Shown here: positions 7,544 through 15,683 of the stretch, piece by piece | Layout of the letters: the number at the start of each line of letters is the position of its first letter | How positions within the stretch are numbered: position 1 is the stretch's first letter | Source: Scatosoma sp045632265 | GTDB lineage: Bacteria > Bacillota > Clostridia > Christensenellales > Borkfalkiaceae | DNA: 20,297 bases | Assembly: GCA_045632265.1 (NCBI GenBank) | Contig: JAZQWG010000015.1 | Coordinates: forward strand, 1-20,297 | Direction: 5' to 3' | Program-made: the position numbers and the translations under genes | Notes under the pieces: model-generated | Seen by the model: the letters and a program-made list of their open reading frames with translations, nothing else | The model's database searches: none | Told to the model about the DNA's origin: nothing

Positions 7544-8206
7544 TTAAAAAATTTCCATAAGCGCGCCGTGGTCTTTCAGCCATTTTCTACGGCTTTTCCA
7601 GTCGGGCACGTATTTTTCCACTTCCCGCCAAAATAATGCGGAATGGTTTTTGTATCGCACGTGCGACAACTCGTGCACGACGACGTATTCTATCACTTCT
7701 TTGGGTGCATACAACAAACGAAAGGTGTATCGAATTTTGTTATCGCCCGAGCAAGTCCCCCAACAAGTTTTTGCGCTGGAAATGCTTACGCTTTGATAGG
7801 CAAGCCCCATTTCCTTTGCTTTTCTTTCCGTGACGGCGCTAAAGATACGCTTTGCGTTATCTTTCAGCCATTTCAAAAGCCGTTCTTTCGCCCCTTTACA
7901 AGGCAAGCTCAAAAGATGATTTTCTTCGTCGAATAAGACGTTTCGCCCTTCGTATAAGCGAATTTCGCACGTCTTTCCAAGCAATAAAAAGCGATACCCG
8001 TCCAAATTTTGTGGCGGAAGCGTAGGCAAAACGCTTTTGCATTGCGCCTTTTTTTGCGCTATCCAGTCTTGTTTTTCTTCCAAAAACGCATAAATGCGTT
8101 TCTCGTCCACGCACTTTGGCGCGCGCACGATAACTGCGCCGAAACGATCGACACATACTGCAATCGAACGGCGGGAAGAACGGATAATTTTATCGGGTAA
8201 AATCAT
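7544..8206 (-). CDS. YgjP-like (DUF45) zinc metallopeptidase domain protein
   Basis: A 220-residue protein of the YgjP/DUF45 family. The zinc-peptidase motif is HELSH (H178, E179, H182), followed by NHSALFW with H188 as the probable third ligand and the family-typical WKSRRKWL close to the C-terminus. The central SISSAKTCWGTCSGDNKIRY block (residues 141-160) is also characteristic: family members carry a close 'W G S C S' version. No signal peptide or membrane segment is present, so it is cytosolic. The biological role is not established; family members often sit beside restriction or housekeeping genes. It starts 6 bases after the galE stop with no clear SD, so translation is probably coupled to galE. 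The lipoprotein gene follows 18 bases downstream. Confidence 0.88.
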   Translation of the reverse strand: MILPDKIIRSSRRSIAVCVDRFGAVIVRAPKCVDEKRIYAFLEEKQDWIAQKKAQCKSVLPTLPPQNLDGYRFLLLGKTCEIRLYEGRNVLFDEENHLLSLPCKGAKERLLKWLKDNAKRIFSAVTERKAKEMGLAYQSVSISSAKTCWGTCSGDNKIRYTFRLLYAPKEVIEYVVVHELSHVRYKNHSALFWREVEKYVPDWKSRRKWLKDHGALMEIF

Positions 8207-8212
8207 ATCGAC

Positions 8213-9229
8213 TTATTTTTCTTCATAACCCATAGGGTTGCCGCTTTGCCAACGCCATTGATCGGCGCACATTTCTTCAATGCCAAATTTTGCTTCCCAG
8301 TTAAGTTCTTCTCTCGCTTTATCGGGACAAGCGTAGCAAGCCGCAATATCCCCGGGACGGCGAGCGCAAATTTTGTAGGGCAATTCCTTGCCGCAAGCCT
8401 TTTCAAAGGCGTGAATCATGTCAAGCACGCTATAACCTTTGCCCGTGCCAAGGTTGTAAATATGCACGCCGTTATCGTTGCATTTTTCAATCGCCGCAAT
8501 ATGCCCAAGTGCCAAGTCAACCACGTGGATATAATCGCGTACACCCGTACCATCGGGCGTGTCGTAATCGTTGCCGAAAACGTTGATACAAGCAAGTTTT
8601 CCACTTGCCACTTGCGCCACGTACGGCATCAAGTTGTTGGGAATACCCTTAGGGTCTTCCCCGATAAGCCCGCTTTCGTGCGCCCCTACGGGGTTAAAGT
8701 AGCGAAGCAAGATAATGTTCCACTCGTTGTCCGATTTGTACAAATCTTGCATAATCATTTCCATCATGAGCTTGGTGCTGCCGTAAGGGTTGGTGGTGGA
8801 AAGGCGGCAACTTTCGTCGATAGGCAATCTTTCAGGATCGCCGTAAACGGTTGCGGACGAAGAGAAAATAATCTTCTTCACGCCGTATTTTGCCATCACC
8901 TTCAAAAGCCCAACCGTGCCCGAAATGTTGTTTTCATAATATTTCAAGGGCAATTTACAGCTTTCGCCCACCGCTTTGTATGCCGCAAAATGGATAACTG
9001 CATCGATTTTATGCGTAGCAAAAATTTCCGCCATCTTTTCTTCGTCACGGATATCCGCTTCGTAGAAAATCACTTCTTTGCCCGTGATTTTTTGCACTCT
9101 TTTAATGCTTTCAAAACTCGAATTGCTGAAATTGTCAACGACAACCGTTTCATAACCCTTATTCAAAAGTTCCAAAACGGTGTGCGAGCCTATAAACCCT
9201 GCACCACCAGTCACCAAAATTTTCGCCAT
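8213..9229 (-). CDS. galE: UDP-glucose 4-epimerase
   Basis: A 338-residue short-chain dehydrogenase/reductase that interconverts UDP-glucose and UDP-galactose, for galactose use and for making surface polysaccharide precursors. The NAD-binding motif GGAGFIGSH begins at residue 8. The catalytic set is at the same numbering as in E. coli GalE: S124 in FSSSATVYG and Y149/K153 in YGSTK. Further conserved stretches are NPVGAHESG, DGTGVRDYIHV and YNLGTGKGYSV. Length equals the family norm (about 338). The stop of the upstream corC-like gene overlaps the start by one base (TAATG), with AAGGAG just upstream, so translation is coupled. No other Leloir genes are in the window, so a role in cell-envelope sugars is as likely as catabolism. 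Confidence 0.96.
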   Translation of the reverse strand: MAKILVTGGAGFIGSHTVLELLNKGYETVVVDNFSNSSFESIKRVQKITGKEVIFYEADIRDEEKMAEIFATHKIDAVIHFAAYKAVGESCKLPLKYYENNISGTVGLLKVMAKYGVKKIIFSSSATVYGDPERLPIDESCRLSTTNPYGSTKLMMEMIMQDLYKSDNEWNIILLRYFNPVGAHESGLIGEDPKGIPNNLMPYVAQVASGKLACINVFGNDYDTPDGTGVRDYIHVVDLALGHIAAIEKCNDNGVHIYNLGTGKGYSVLDMIHAFEKACGKELPYKICARRPGDIAACYACPDKAREELNWEAKFGIEEMCADQWRWQSGNPMGYEEK

Positions 9230-10533
9230 TATTTCTCCTTTTTCTCTATGCGAGGTTTTTCCTCGTCCTCTTCTTCGTCGTCCACTTCCATAAGTTTTGC
9301 ACGAAGTTTTAACACCTTTTGCTTGGTCGCTTTCAGCACTTTCACTTCAAAGCCCCCCATTTTCAACTCTTCCCCAACGGGTGGAATACCGCCGTAGCAT
9401 TCGGTTGCCCAGCCGCCCACCGTATTCGATTCGTATTTCTCGTCCTCGTCTTCCATGTCGAACTGCTTGAAAAATTCGCAAAGTTCGCATTTGCCGTCCA
9501 CCCAGTAAGCTTCGTCGTCAATCTTACCAAAAAGCACTTCTTCTTTGTCGTGTTCGTCCCAAATTTCGCCAACGAGCTCTTCCAAAATATCTTCCAGCGT
9601 GACGATACCGACAAGCCCGCCGTATTCGTCCGAAACCGCCGCCATGTGCACTTTCTTCTTTTGAAGCTGTTTCAAAAGGGTGGAAATGCGGGTGTACTCG
9701 GTCGTGAACTCAATTTCTTGCACAAGGGAAGAAACTTGCTTAATGCCACGGATATACGCTTTGAAGAAATCTCTTTCATGGATAACGCCGATGACGTTGT
9801 CAATCGTGTCTTTATACACGGGCAAACGAGAGAATCCCGTCTTTTCAAAAAGTTCCAGCACTTCGCCCATCGTAAAATCTTCTTCGACAGCCACCACGTC
9901 CACGCGGGGCACGAGTATATCTTCCACTTTCAAATCGTCGAATTCAAGCGCCGAACGAAGAAGTTCCGATTCGTCTTCTTTAAGCGTGCCGCTTTCTTCC
10001 GCTTCGTCCACGAGCGACATCAATTCTTCATCCGTAATGCTTTCGTCTTTCTTAAGCTTAAAGATTTTCGCAAGCAACCACTTAAAGCCGTCGAAAAGTT
10101 TGCAAAGCGGAATCAAAATCCAGTAGAAAAGCTGCATTAACGGATAAGCGATAAAGCAAAACTTTTCGGGATATACGCTTGCCAAATACTTGGGCGTAAT
10201 TTCGCCAAACAACAACACGACCACCGTCAAGACAATCGTGGAAATGGTAGGCGCCAAATCGGGGTTGCCTATAATAATTTTTGCAAACAAAATCGTGCCA
10301 AGGGCTGACGCCGTCAAGTTGACGATGTTGTTGCCTACTAAAATTGCCGTCACCAGTTTATCGTATTTCTCGTCGGCAAAATCGTACACCGCTTTGGCGT
10401 TCTTTTTGCCAAGCGTCACCATGCTTTTCAGCTTGATTTTATTCGCGCACGAATACGCCGTTTCCGTGCCCGAGAAAAATCCGGACAACAAAACGAGCAC
10501 TACGATAATGATAGATAGGGGCAAGGGCTCCAT
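9229..10533 (-). CDS. CNNM/CBS-domain membrane protein (CorC/HlyC-like hemolysin-family protein)
   Basis: A 434-residue membrane protein with CNNM (DUF21) transmembrane domain at about 1-150 (FSGTETAYS near the start, FGEITPKY at 110-116), a CBS pair at about 207-258 (ILVPRVDVVAV) and 270-325 (GIVTLEDILEELVGEIWDE), and a C-terminal CorC/HlyC-type domain at about 338-415. The extreme C-terminus is highly charged (Glu/Lys). Family members are linked to Mg2+ or Co2+ handling; the older 'hemolysin' label is misleading. I set the start at the ATG at 10533 (MEPLPLS), which puts TM1 at once after the start and leaves AAAGGA 11 bases upstream. The in-frame ATG at 10545 touches that SD and a TTG at 10557 has none. 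It is first in the operon, behind a consensus promoter. Confidence 0.93.
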   Translation of the reverse strand: MEPLPLSIIIVVLVLLSGFFSGTETAYSCANKIKLKSMVTLGKKNAKAVYDFADEKYDKLVTAILVGNNIVNLTASALGTILFAKIIIGNPDLAPTISTIVLTVVVLLFGEITPKYLASVYPEKFCFIAYPLMQLFYWILIPLCKLFDGFKWLLAKIFKLKKDESITDEELMSLVDEAEESGTLKEDESELLRSALEFDDLKVEDILVPRVDVVAVEEDFTMGEVLELFEKTGFSRLPVYKDTIDNVIGVIHERDFFKAYIRGIKQVSSLVQEIEFTTEYTRISTLLKQLQKKKVHMAAVSDEYGGLVGIVTLEDILEELVGEIWDEHDKEEVLFGKIDDEAYWVDGKCELCEFFKQFDMEDEDEKYESNTVGGWATECYGGIPPVGEELKMGGFEVKVLKATKQKVLKLRAKLMEVDDEEEDEEKPRIEKKEK

Positions 10534-10566
10534 GATATAAACCATCCTTTCAAACAACTTTTATTT

Positions 10567-10581
10567 AAGGCTTTTAGCCTT
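10567..10581 (-). other. Small hairpin in the corC-like leader
   Basis: AAGGCT TTT AGCCTT is a perfect 6-base stem with a 3-base loop. It would sit at the very 5' end of the transcript started by the promoter at 10591-10620, upstream of the SD. It could protect the message or be incidental. Confidence 0.4.
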
Positions 10582-10590
10582 ACAAAAACT

Positions 10591-10620
10591 ATTATAATAC
10601 ATTTCCCCCGTCCTTGTCAA
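10591..10620 (-). promoter_or_regulatory. Consensus sigma-A promoter of the corC-galE-ygjP-lipoprotein operon
   Basis: Minus strand: TTGACA (10620-10615), 18-base spacer, TATAAT (10596-10591). Both hexamers are exact. The 184 bases between the corC-like start (10533) and the oppF stop (10718) hold this promoter, a leader hairpin and the opp terminator, with no gene. Confidence 0.8.
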
Positions 10621-10694
10621 GACGAAAGGAAATATATAATATATTTTCTTTCCCCTTTTTTCAATTTTCACACTCCCTTATCCACAATGTATGC

Positions 10695-10719
10695 AAAAAA
10701 GGAGCTTTTCGCCCCTTTT
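10695..10719 (-). terminator. Rho-independent terminator of the opp operon
   Basis: On the minus strand AAAAGGGGC GAAAA GCTCCTTTTTT: a 9-base stem (one G-U pair), 5-base loop and a run of U. It begins inside the oppF stop codon and ends well before the corC promoter, so it separates the two operons. Confidence 0.85.
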
Positions 10720-11749
10720 ATAAAAACGCTTTCTTCACTTTTTCTTCCCTTGATTTTTTCGCAAAATGGCACGCCACCATTCTTCCTTCCCCCACTTCTT
10801 CTAGTTGCACCTGCCCTTGCGCGCAAATTTCTTCCGCCATAAAACAACGTGTGCGGAAAGGACAACCGCTTGGCGGGGAAATAGCGCTTGGGATTTGCCC
10901 TTCCAAAACAATCTTTTTTGCGGGCGTTTTGTCCATGGACGGAATAGCGCTTATCAAAGCAATCGTGTATGGGTGCAAGGGATTTTCAAACACTTCTTCC
11001 GTCCTGCCCATTTCCACAATCTTCCCTAAATACATCACAGCAATCCTATCCGACACGTGCCTAACCACCGATAAATCGTGCGAAATGAATAGATAGGTGA
11101 GCGAGTGTTTTTCTTTCAAACTTGCAAGCAAGTTTAATATCTGCGCTTGCACCGATACGTCGAGTGCGGAAACACACTCGTCACACACGACGAATTTGGG
11201 ATTTAGCGCAAGCGAACGAGCAATGCAAATGCGCTGGCGTTGCCCACCCGAAAACTCGTGTGGGTAGCGATTGATAAGATGCGATTGCAACCCACATGCA
11301 TCCATAATCGCCAAAACGTATTCCTTTAACGCCTTGCTATTTTTGGGAAAAAGCCCGTGCGCCCACACCCCTTCACCGATGATATTGCCCACACTCATGC
11401 GGGGATTAAGCGAAGAATACGGGTCCTGAAAAATCATTTGTAGTTCCCTTCTTAACGGTCTTAACGCCTTATTTTTACAAGCGGTTAAATCGTATTCCGT
11501 GCCCCTTTCGTCATAATAGGTCACCTTCCCAGCCGTAGGCGGATTGAGCGACAAAATCGCGCGTCCAAACGTAGATTTCCCCGAACCGCTTTCCCCCACA
11601 AGCCCAAACGTTTCCCCCCTTTTTATATCCAAGCTTATCCCGTCGTTTGCCCGTAAAAAACGTTTTTCTTTGGAAAATATCCGCTTTTTGGAAAGGGGAA
11701 AATACTTCTTCACGTCCCTAACGGACAATAAATTTTGCGTGTTTTGCAC
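10718..11749 (-). CDS. oppF: Oligopeptide importer ATPase OppF
   Basis: A 343-residue ABC ATPase, one of the two motors of the peptide importer. Walker A GESGSGKST is at residues 52-60, QMIFQDPYSSLNPRM carries the Q-loop, the signature FSGGQRQR begins at 166, Walker B is FVVCDE (186-191) and the switch histidine is in FISHD. Residue 192 is Cys (DECVSALD) where the family nearly always has Pro (DEPVSALD); the catalytic Glu is kept. The C-terminal oligo_HPY region has C296, C302, C309 and C327 in the usual spacing. The start is a GTG at 11749, chosen because the family N-terminus (LLSVRDVKKYFP) needs it and AAAGGAG lies 12 bases upstream; it overlaps the oppD end by 32 bases. It is last in the operon and runs into the terminator. 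Confidence 0.95.
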   Translation of the reverse strand: MQNTQNLLSVRDVKKYFPLSKKRIFSKEKRFLRANDGISLDIKRGETFGLVGESGSGKSTFGRAILSLNPPTAGKVTYYDERGTEYDLTACKNKALRPLRRELQMIFQDPYSSLNPRMSVGNIIGEGVWAHGLFPKNSKALKEYVLAIMDACGLQSHLINRYPHEFSGGQRQRICIARSLALNPKFVVCDECVSALDVSVQAQILNLLASLKEKHSLTYLFISHDLSVVRHVSDRIAVMYLGKIVEMGRTEEVFENPLHPYTIALISAIPSMDKTPAKKIVLEGQIPSAISPPSGCPFRTRCFMAEEICAQGQVQLEEVGEGRMVACHFAKKSREEKVKKAFL

Positions 11750-12737
11750 TTCTTCTCAACTCCTTTGACGGATAAAAACACCGTATTTGTTGCCCGCCTT
11801 GCACGTCATCAAGCTCGGGCTCTTCGTCTATACACTTTTGCGTGCAATACTTACAACGGGGCGCAAACTTGCAACCTTTAGGCAGATTATTTGGCGGGGG
11901 CACGCTGCCTGCAATTTGTTCCAACTTCTCCCCCTTTTCGTGCGTAGACGGCAGAGAAGCAAGCAATCCTTCCGTATAGGGGTGGGAATATTTTCCGTAA
12001 AAAATATCTTCCTTTTTCCCACTTTCCACAATTTGCCCGCAATACATCACGGCAACGTCGCTTGCAATTTCGTTGACTACGCCCAAATCGTGCGTAATGA
12101 AAAGAATTGCCGCCCCGCTTTCCTTTTGCAAATCTTGCATCAGCTTTAATATTTGCGCTTGGATCGTCACGTCGAGCGCCGTAGTCGGCTCGTCCGCAAT
12201 CAAAAGTTTTGGGCGGCACGCAAGCGCCATTGCAATCATCACCCGTTGTCGCATGCCCCCCGATAGTTCGTGCGAGTAGCTTTTCAACACTTGTTTAGGG
12301 TTGGGAATACGCACGGAAGCAAGCATCTTTTCCGCTTCTATTTTCGCCTGCTTTTTCGACGTATTTCTATGCACGATAAACGGCTCGATAAGCTGTCGTT
12401 TGATAGACAATACGGGGTTTAACGCCGTCATCGGTTCTTGAAAAATGACGGAAATTTGATTGCCACGCACCTTTTCCATTTTCTCTTTGGAAAGGCGAGC
12501 CAAATCCATTTCTTCCCCGTCTTCCCCAAACAAAATTTCCCCGCTGGCGATATACCCGTTTTCGTCTAAAAGCTGCAAAATGCTCATCGCCGTCACGCTT
12601 TTCCCCGAGCCGCTTTCCCCTACGAGCGCAAGCGTTTTGCCACGCTCTAAACATAAACTTACCCCTTGCACACCTTCAATTTCCCCCTTACGTGTACGAA
12701 ATCGCACGCGAAGAGAGTTGATTTTCAATAAAGACAT
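11718..12737 (-). CDS. oppD: Oligopeptide importer ATPase OppD
   Basis: A 339-residue ABC ATPase pairing with OppF on the inner face of the OppBC channel. Walker A GESGSGKS is at 40-47, VIFQEPMTALNP carries the Q-loop, the signature LSGGMRQR begins at 158, Walker B LLIADEP at 178-184 is followed by TTALDVTIQ, and the switch histidine is in FITHD. The C-terminal oligo_HPY region has five cysteines, C289, C295, C298, C302 and C320, in a KGCKFAPRC pattern typical of OppD; a [4Fe-4S] cluster has been reported at this kind of site in a mycobacterial OppD, so one is possible here. The ATG at 12737 is 35 bases after the oppC stop, with only a G-rich GGGGGTGG as SD. The C-terminal coding end overlaps the oppF start. 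Confidence 0.96.
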   Translation of the reverse strand: MSLLKINSLRVRFRTRKGEIEGVQGVSLCLERGKTLALVGESGSGKSVTAMSILQLLDENGYIASGEILFGEDGEEMDLARLSKEKMEKVRGNQISVIFQEPMTALNPVLSIKRQLIEPFIVHRNTSKKQAKIEAEKMLASVRIPNPKQVLKSYSHELSGGMRQRVMIAMALACRPKLLIADEPTTALDVTIQAQILKLMQDLQKESGAAILFITHDLGVVNEIASDVAVMYCGQIVESGKKEDIFYGKYSHPYTEGLLASLPSTHEKGEKLEQIAGSVPPPNNLPKGCKFAPRCKYCTQKCIDEEPELDDVQGGQQIRCFYPSKELRRSAKHAKFIVR

Positions 12738-12772
12738 ACCACCCCCGTTTCCCTTTCAACGCATACCTGCCC

Positions 12773-14653
12773 TTACCTTTCCCCTTTGGGATCAAGAGCA
12801 TCACGAAGCGCATCGCCCACCACGTTGATACAAACGACGGCAATGGATAAAAACAAGGCGGGAAACAGCCATTGCCACCAGTAATTTTGTATCACGATAC
12901 TGCTATTGCTTCCGTTTAACATATTCCCCCAAGTGGGCTGGGGTTGTTGCACGCCAAAACCAAGATAGGAAAGGGAAGATTCAGTCAAAAGACAGCCCGC
13001 AAAATCGAGCGTCATACTCACCAAAATCACCGAAACGACGTTGGGAAGCACGTGCCGAAAGGCAATTCGCCCTTCCCTTAACCCTATCGCCCGTGCCGCC
13101 GTCACAAATTCCTTTTCACGCTCGGCAAGCACTTGTCCACGCACCATGCGGGCAAGCCCCGTCCACGAAAGCGCCCCTAAAATGAGCATGATGATAAATA
13201 TTCTTGTCCGCTCGGATACGTTGTAATATTTGATAATTTGCGATAAAAGCATGGCAAAGGGCAAAAAGGGAATGGACGAAAAAATTTCCGTCACACGCAT
13301 CAAAACCACGTCCACCACACCGCCGAAATACCCCGAAACACAACCCACGATTACGCCGATAAGCGTTGCGATAATCACCGCCACCCCGCCCACCGTCAAG
13401 GTCATCTTTCCGCCGTGTACGATACGAGTAAAAACGTCCCGTCCCCGTCCGTCCGTGCCCATGATATATCCACGCAACCCCACGCTTTTCACAATTTTGT
13501 TATCCTTTACAGCATAGCTTTGCAACGCCCCCGCAAACACCCTATCCGCCTTTATCCCCAAAAGCGTGCATTGTTTATAGGCGTTATGCCCCCAACCATA
13601 GGCGTTTTGCTCGTTCGTCACCCCGACAAAGTGTCGAGAACCGCCCGCAAGTGAAACAAAATATTCTCCCGCTTGAAGGGTTGGAAGCTCGTCTTCGCCG
13701 TTTTCAAAAACGCCCGTCACAAGCAATTCGCCGTCTTCTAAAAGCACCGCCAAACACTTATTCGTCGTCGCAATTTCAATCGCTCGTTTGCCGATAAGGT
13801 AGTTTTCTATATCTTCACCTTTGCCCACTTTACTGCTGACAAACGCCGAAAAAACCTTGCTTTTGCCCGTCGTTATTTTTCCGTCCTTGGTAAGCGCCAC
13901 CGCCGCCGAGTTGGTAAACGCCACCTTCTCCACGTTTTGCGTAAAAGCCACGTCTTGAAGGTTTGCCGTGGCGTTCAAATTCCCCCACAAATACGCCCGT
14001 CCGTCTTGCATAACGAGCGCAGACGATTGATATCCACAGCACAGCTGTTTTACCTTTGTCACGTCCACGCCCCCTTGCAATTCGCTTGGCATTGCCACGG
14101 CGTTCAAAATAGGCGCATAGCCAAACTGCCCACAGCTGCTATCCCCCCAACCGACGATTTCTCCCTCTTTCGTCAAGGCAAGGATATGGTCTTTCCCTGC
14201 CGCCACCTTGCTCGCCCCTTGCTCTTTCACCTTGCTTGGAATTTGGTCGTAGCGGATTTTCAAAAGCTTATCTTTTGCGCTTCCCCAAACGAACACTTCC
14301 CCACTTTTGGAAAGCCCCACGCTAAACCCTGCAAAGCCGTCAATTTCTTCCACGTCCCTTTTTAAGCGTTTGGGAACACGGCGCAAGCTGTACACGGGCG
14401 CAACGTTTTGTTGCAAAGGGTCGGTGTAATTGACGTCCATGCGGATAAACGTAGGCGCAATAAACACGAATAAAAATAGGCACGCAAACGTGGTCAAGGC
14501 AAAAACAGCCGAGCGTTTTTGCATAAACGCCGTACGCAACGCTTTCGACGGGCTTTCAATACTTTTGGGAAGTCTTTTGCCCGTAAACGCCCGTTTCAGC
14601 CACTCCCACACACGCTTGAACATACAAGCTATTTTCCCAAAAAATCCTTTCAC
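12773..14653 (-). CDS. oppC: Oligopeptide permease OppC with inserted RCC1-like beta-propeller
   Basis: A 626-residue inner-membrane permease, about twice the usual OppC length (about 300). The normal OppC parts flank an insert: a basic cytosolic N-terminus, TM1 at about 48-69, then DPLQQNVAP (78-86); after the insert the chain resumes at MGTDGRGRDVFTRI (398-411), with further membrane segments and the EAA coupling loop (EFVTAARAIGLREG, then HVLPN) at 515-538. The insert, about 103-390, holds six or seven RCC1-like repeats marked by 'hxxALTxxGxhxxWG' units: VGLSKSGEVFVWG, LALTKEGEIVGWGD, ALVMQDGRAYLWGN, ALTKDGKITTG, AVLLEDGELLVTG and VGVTNEQNAYGWGHN. By standard OppC topology the propeller would lie outside the membrane, facing OppA. 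The GTG start at 14653 is fixed by AAAGGAG 6 bases upstream. The reading frame is unbroken across both junctions. Confidence 0.95.
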   Translation of the reverse strand: MKGFFGKIACMFKRVWEWLKRAFTGKRLPKSIESPSKALRTAFMQKRSAVFALTTFACLFLFVFIAPTFIRMDVNYTDPLQQNVAPVYSLRRVPKRLKRDVEEIDGFAGFSVGLSKSGEVFVWGSAKDKLLKIRYDQIPSKVKEQGASKVAAGKDHILALTKEGEIVGWGDSSCGQFGYAPILNAVAMPSELQGGVDVTKVKQLCCGYQSSALVMQDGRAYLWGNLNATANLQDVAFTQNVEKVAFTNSAAVALTKDGKITTGKSKVFSAFVSSKVGKGEDIENYLIGKRAIEIATTNKCLAVLLEDGELLVTGVFENGEDELPTLQAGEYFVSLAGGSRHFVGVTNEQNAYGWGHNAYKQCTLLGIKADRVFAGALQSYAVKDNKIVKSVGLRGYIMGTDGRGRDVFTRIVHGGKMTLTVGGVAVIIATLIGVIVGCVSGYFGGVVDVVLMRVTEIFSSIPFLPFAMLLSQIIKYYNVSERTRIFIIMLILGALSWTGLARMVRGQVLAEREKEFVTAARAIGLREGRIAFRHVLPNVVSVILVSMTLDFAGCLLTESSLSYLGFGVQQPQPTWGNMLNGSNSSIVIQNYWWQWLFPALFLSIAVVCINVVGDALRDALDPKGER

Positions 14654-14659
14654 GAAAAG

Positions 14660-14666
14660 CTCCTTT
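14660..14666 (-). promoter_or_regulatory. Ribosome binding site that fixes the oppC GTG start
   Basis: AAAGGAG on the minus strand, 6 bases before the GTG at 14653. It overlaps the oppB stop codon, so oppB and oppC are closely coupled. Confidence 0.8.
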
Positions 14667-15682
14667 TACTTATCCACACGCACGCGCGGGTCAACCAAGC
14701 CGTACGCCACGTCCATCAGCAAATTGCCAAGCAACGCCAACAAGATATAAAACATTTGCATTGCAAGCGCAATTTCGTTGTCCCCCGACACGAGCGCATC
14801 AAAATACACCTTGCCTATACCGTTAATGCCAAAGATATTTTCTATCATTATCGAGCCGGAAAACACCCCCACGAGCCAGCCTATTGCCACCGAAACAATA
14901 GGAATTAAAGCGTTTCGCCAAGCGTGCGTACGCACAATCAGCCTTTCCGAAAGCCCCTTTGCCCGTGCCGTGCGGATGCAATCAAGGTGCAAAGCGTCAA
15001 TCATCGAAGCGCGCACGTATCTCGTCATGCCGCCAAGCGAACAAAAGGTCATCACAATCAACGGCAAGGAAAAATGATACAGCTTATCTATCACCGCACG
15101 AAAGCCCGTATAATCCTTCCCCACCGACGACATACCCGAAACGGGAAACAAATTAAGTTTCACCGCAAACAGCCAAATAAAGAGAATTGCCACGATAAAG
15201 GTAGGCAAGCTGTACCCCACAATCGTGCCGATTTGCACCGCCGTATCCCCTTTCGAGCCACGTTTTCTTGCGCAAAACACGCCGAGTGGAATGGTGATAG
15301 CAAAGGCGAAAAGGGTGGCAAGCACGTTGAGAAAAAGGGTGTTGAGAAGGGGCTGTTTTATCACTTCGACAACCGGTTTCCCATAGGCAATAGACGTGCC
15401 TAAATTGCCTTGCAACAGTCCGTTATGCCCGCCGTCGAAATAGGGCGCAAAACCTATCCAACGCAAATATCTTCGCAATAAATTTCCGTCCAAGCCAAGT
15501 TTGCGTTGCCAGTACAAATACCGCTCCGCATACACGAGATTTTTATTTGCCGCAATCTCTTGCATCGCCATATCCGCCGCCTTGTCCACGGGCAAAAGAT
15601 TGTAGATGAGAAATATCACGAAAGAGAGCAGCGCCAAAACTCCCAGCATATACAAAATTCGTTTTAGAATATATTTGAGCAT
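14666..15682 (-). CDS. oppB: Oligopeptide permease OppB
   Basis: A 338-residue inner-membrane permease forming the peptide channel with OppC. TM1 is at about 8-30 (MLKYILKRILYMLGVLALL). A long extracytoplasmic loop follows and ends in GNLGTSIAYGKPVVEVI, the standard OppB segment before TM2. The EAA coupling loop is at about 234-257 (CIRTARAKGLSERL, then HAWRNALIPI), and ENIFGINGIGKVYF and the C-terminal DPRVRVDK are typical. The loop of about 70 residues between TM1 and GNLGTS is longer than in many OppB proteins. The ATG at 15682 was chosen: it starts one base after the oppA stop (TGAAATG), and a TTG at 15700 inside oppA has no advantage. The SD is weak (GGAAG), consistent with coupling to oppA. 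Confidence 0.95.
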   Translation of the reverse strand: MLKYILKRILYMLGVLALLSFVIFLIYNLLPVDKAADMAMQEIAANKNLVYAERYLYWQRKLGLDGNLLRRYLRWIGFAPYFDGGHNGLLQGNLGTSIAYGKPVVEVIKQPLLNTLFLNVLATLFAFAITIPLGVFCARKRGSKGDTAVQIGTIVGYSLPTFIVAILFIWLFAVKLNLFPVSGMSSVGKDYTGFRAVIDKLYHFSLPLIVMTFCSLGGMTRYVRASMIDALHLDCIRTARAKGLSERLIVRTHAWRNALIPIVSVAIGWLVGVFSGSIMIENIFGINGIGKVYFDALVSGDNEIALAMQMFYILLALLGNLLMDVAYGLVDPRVRVDK

Positions 15683-15683
15683 T

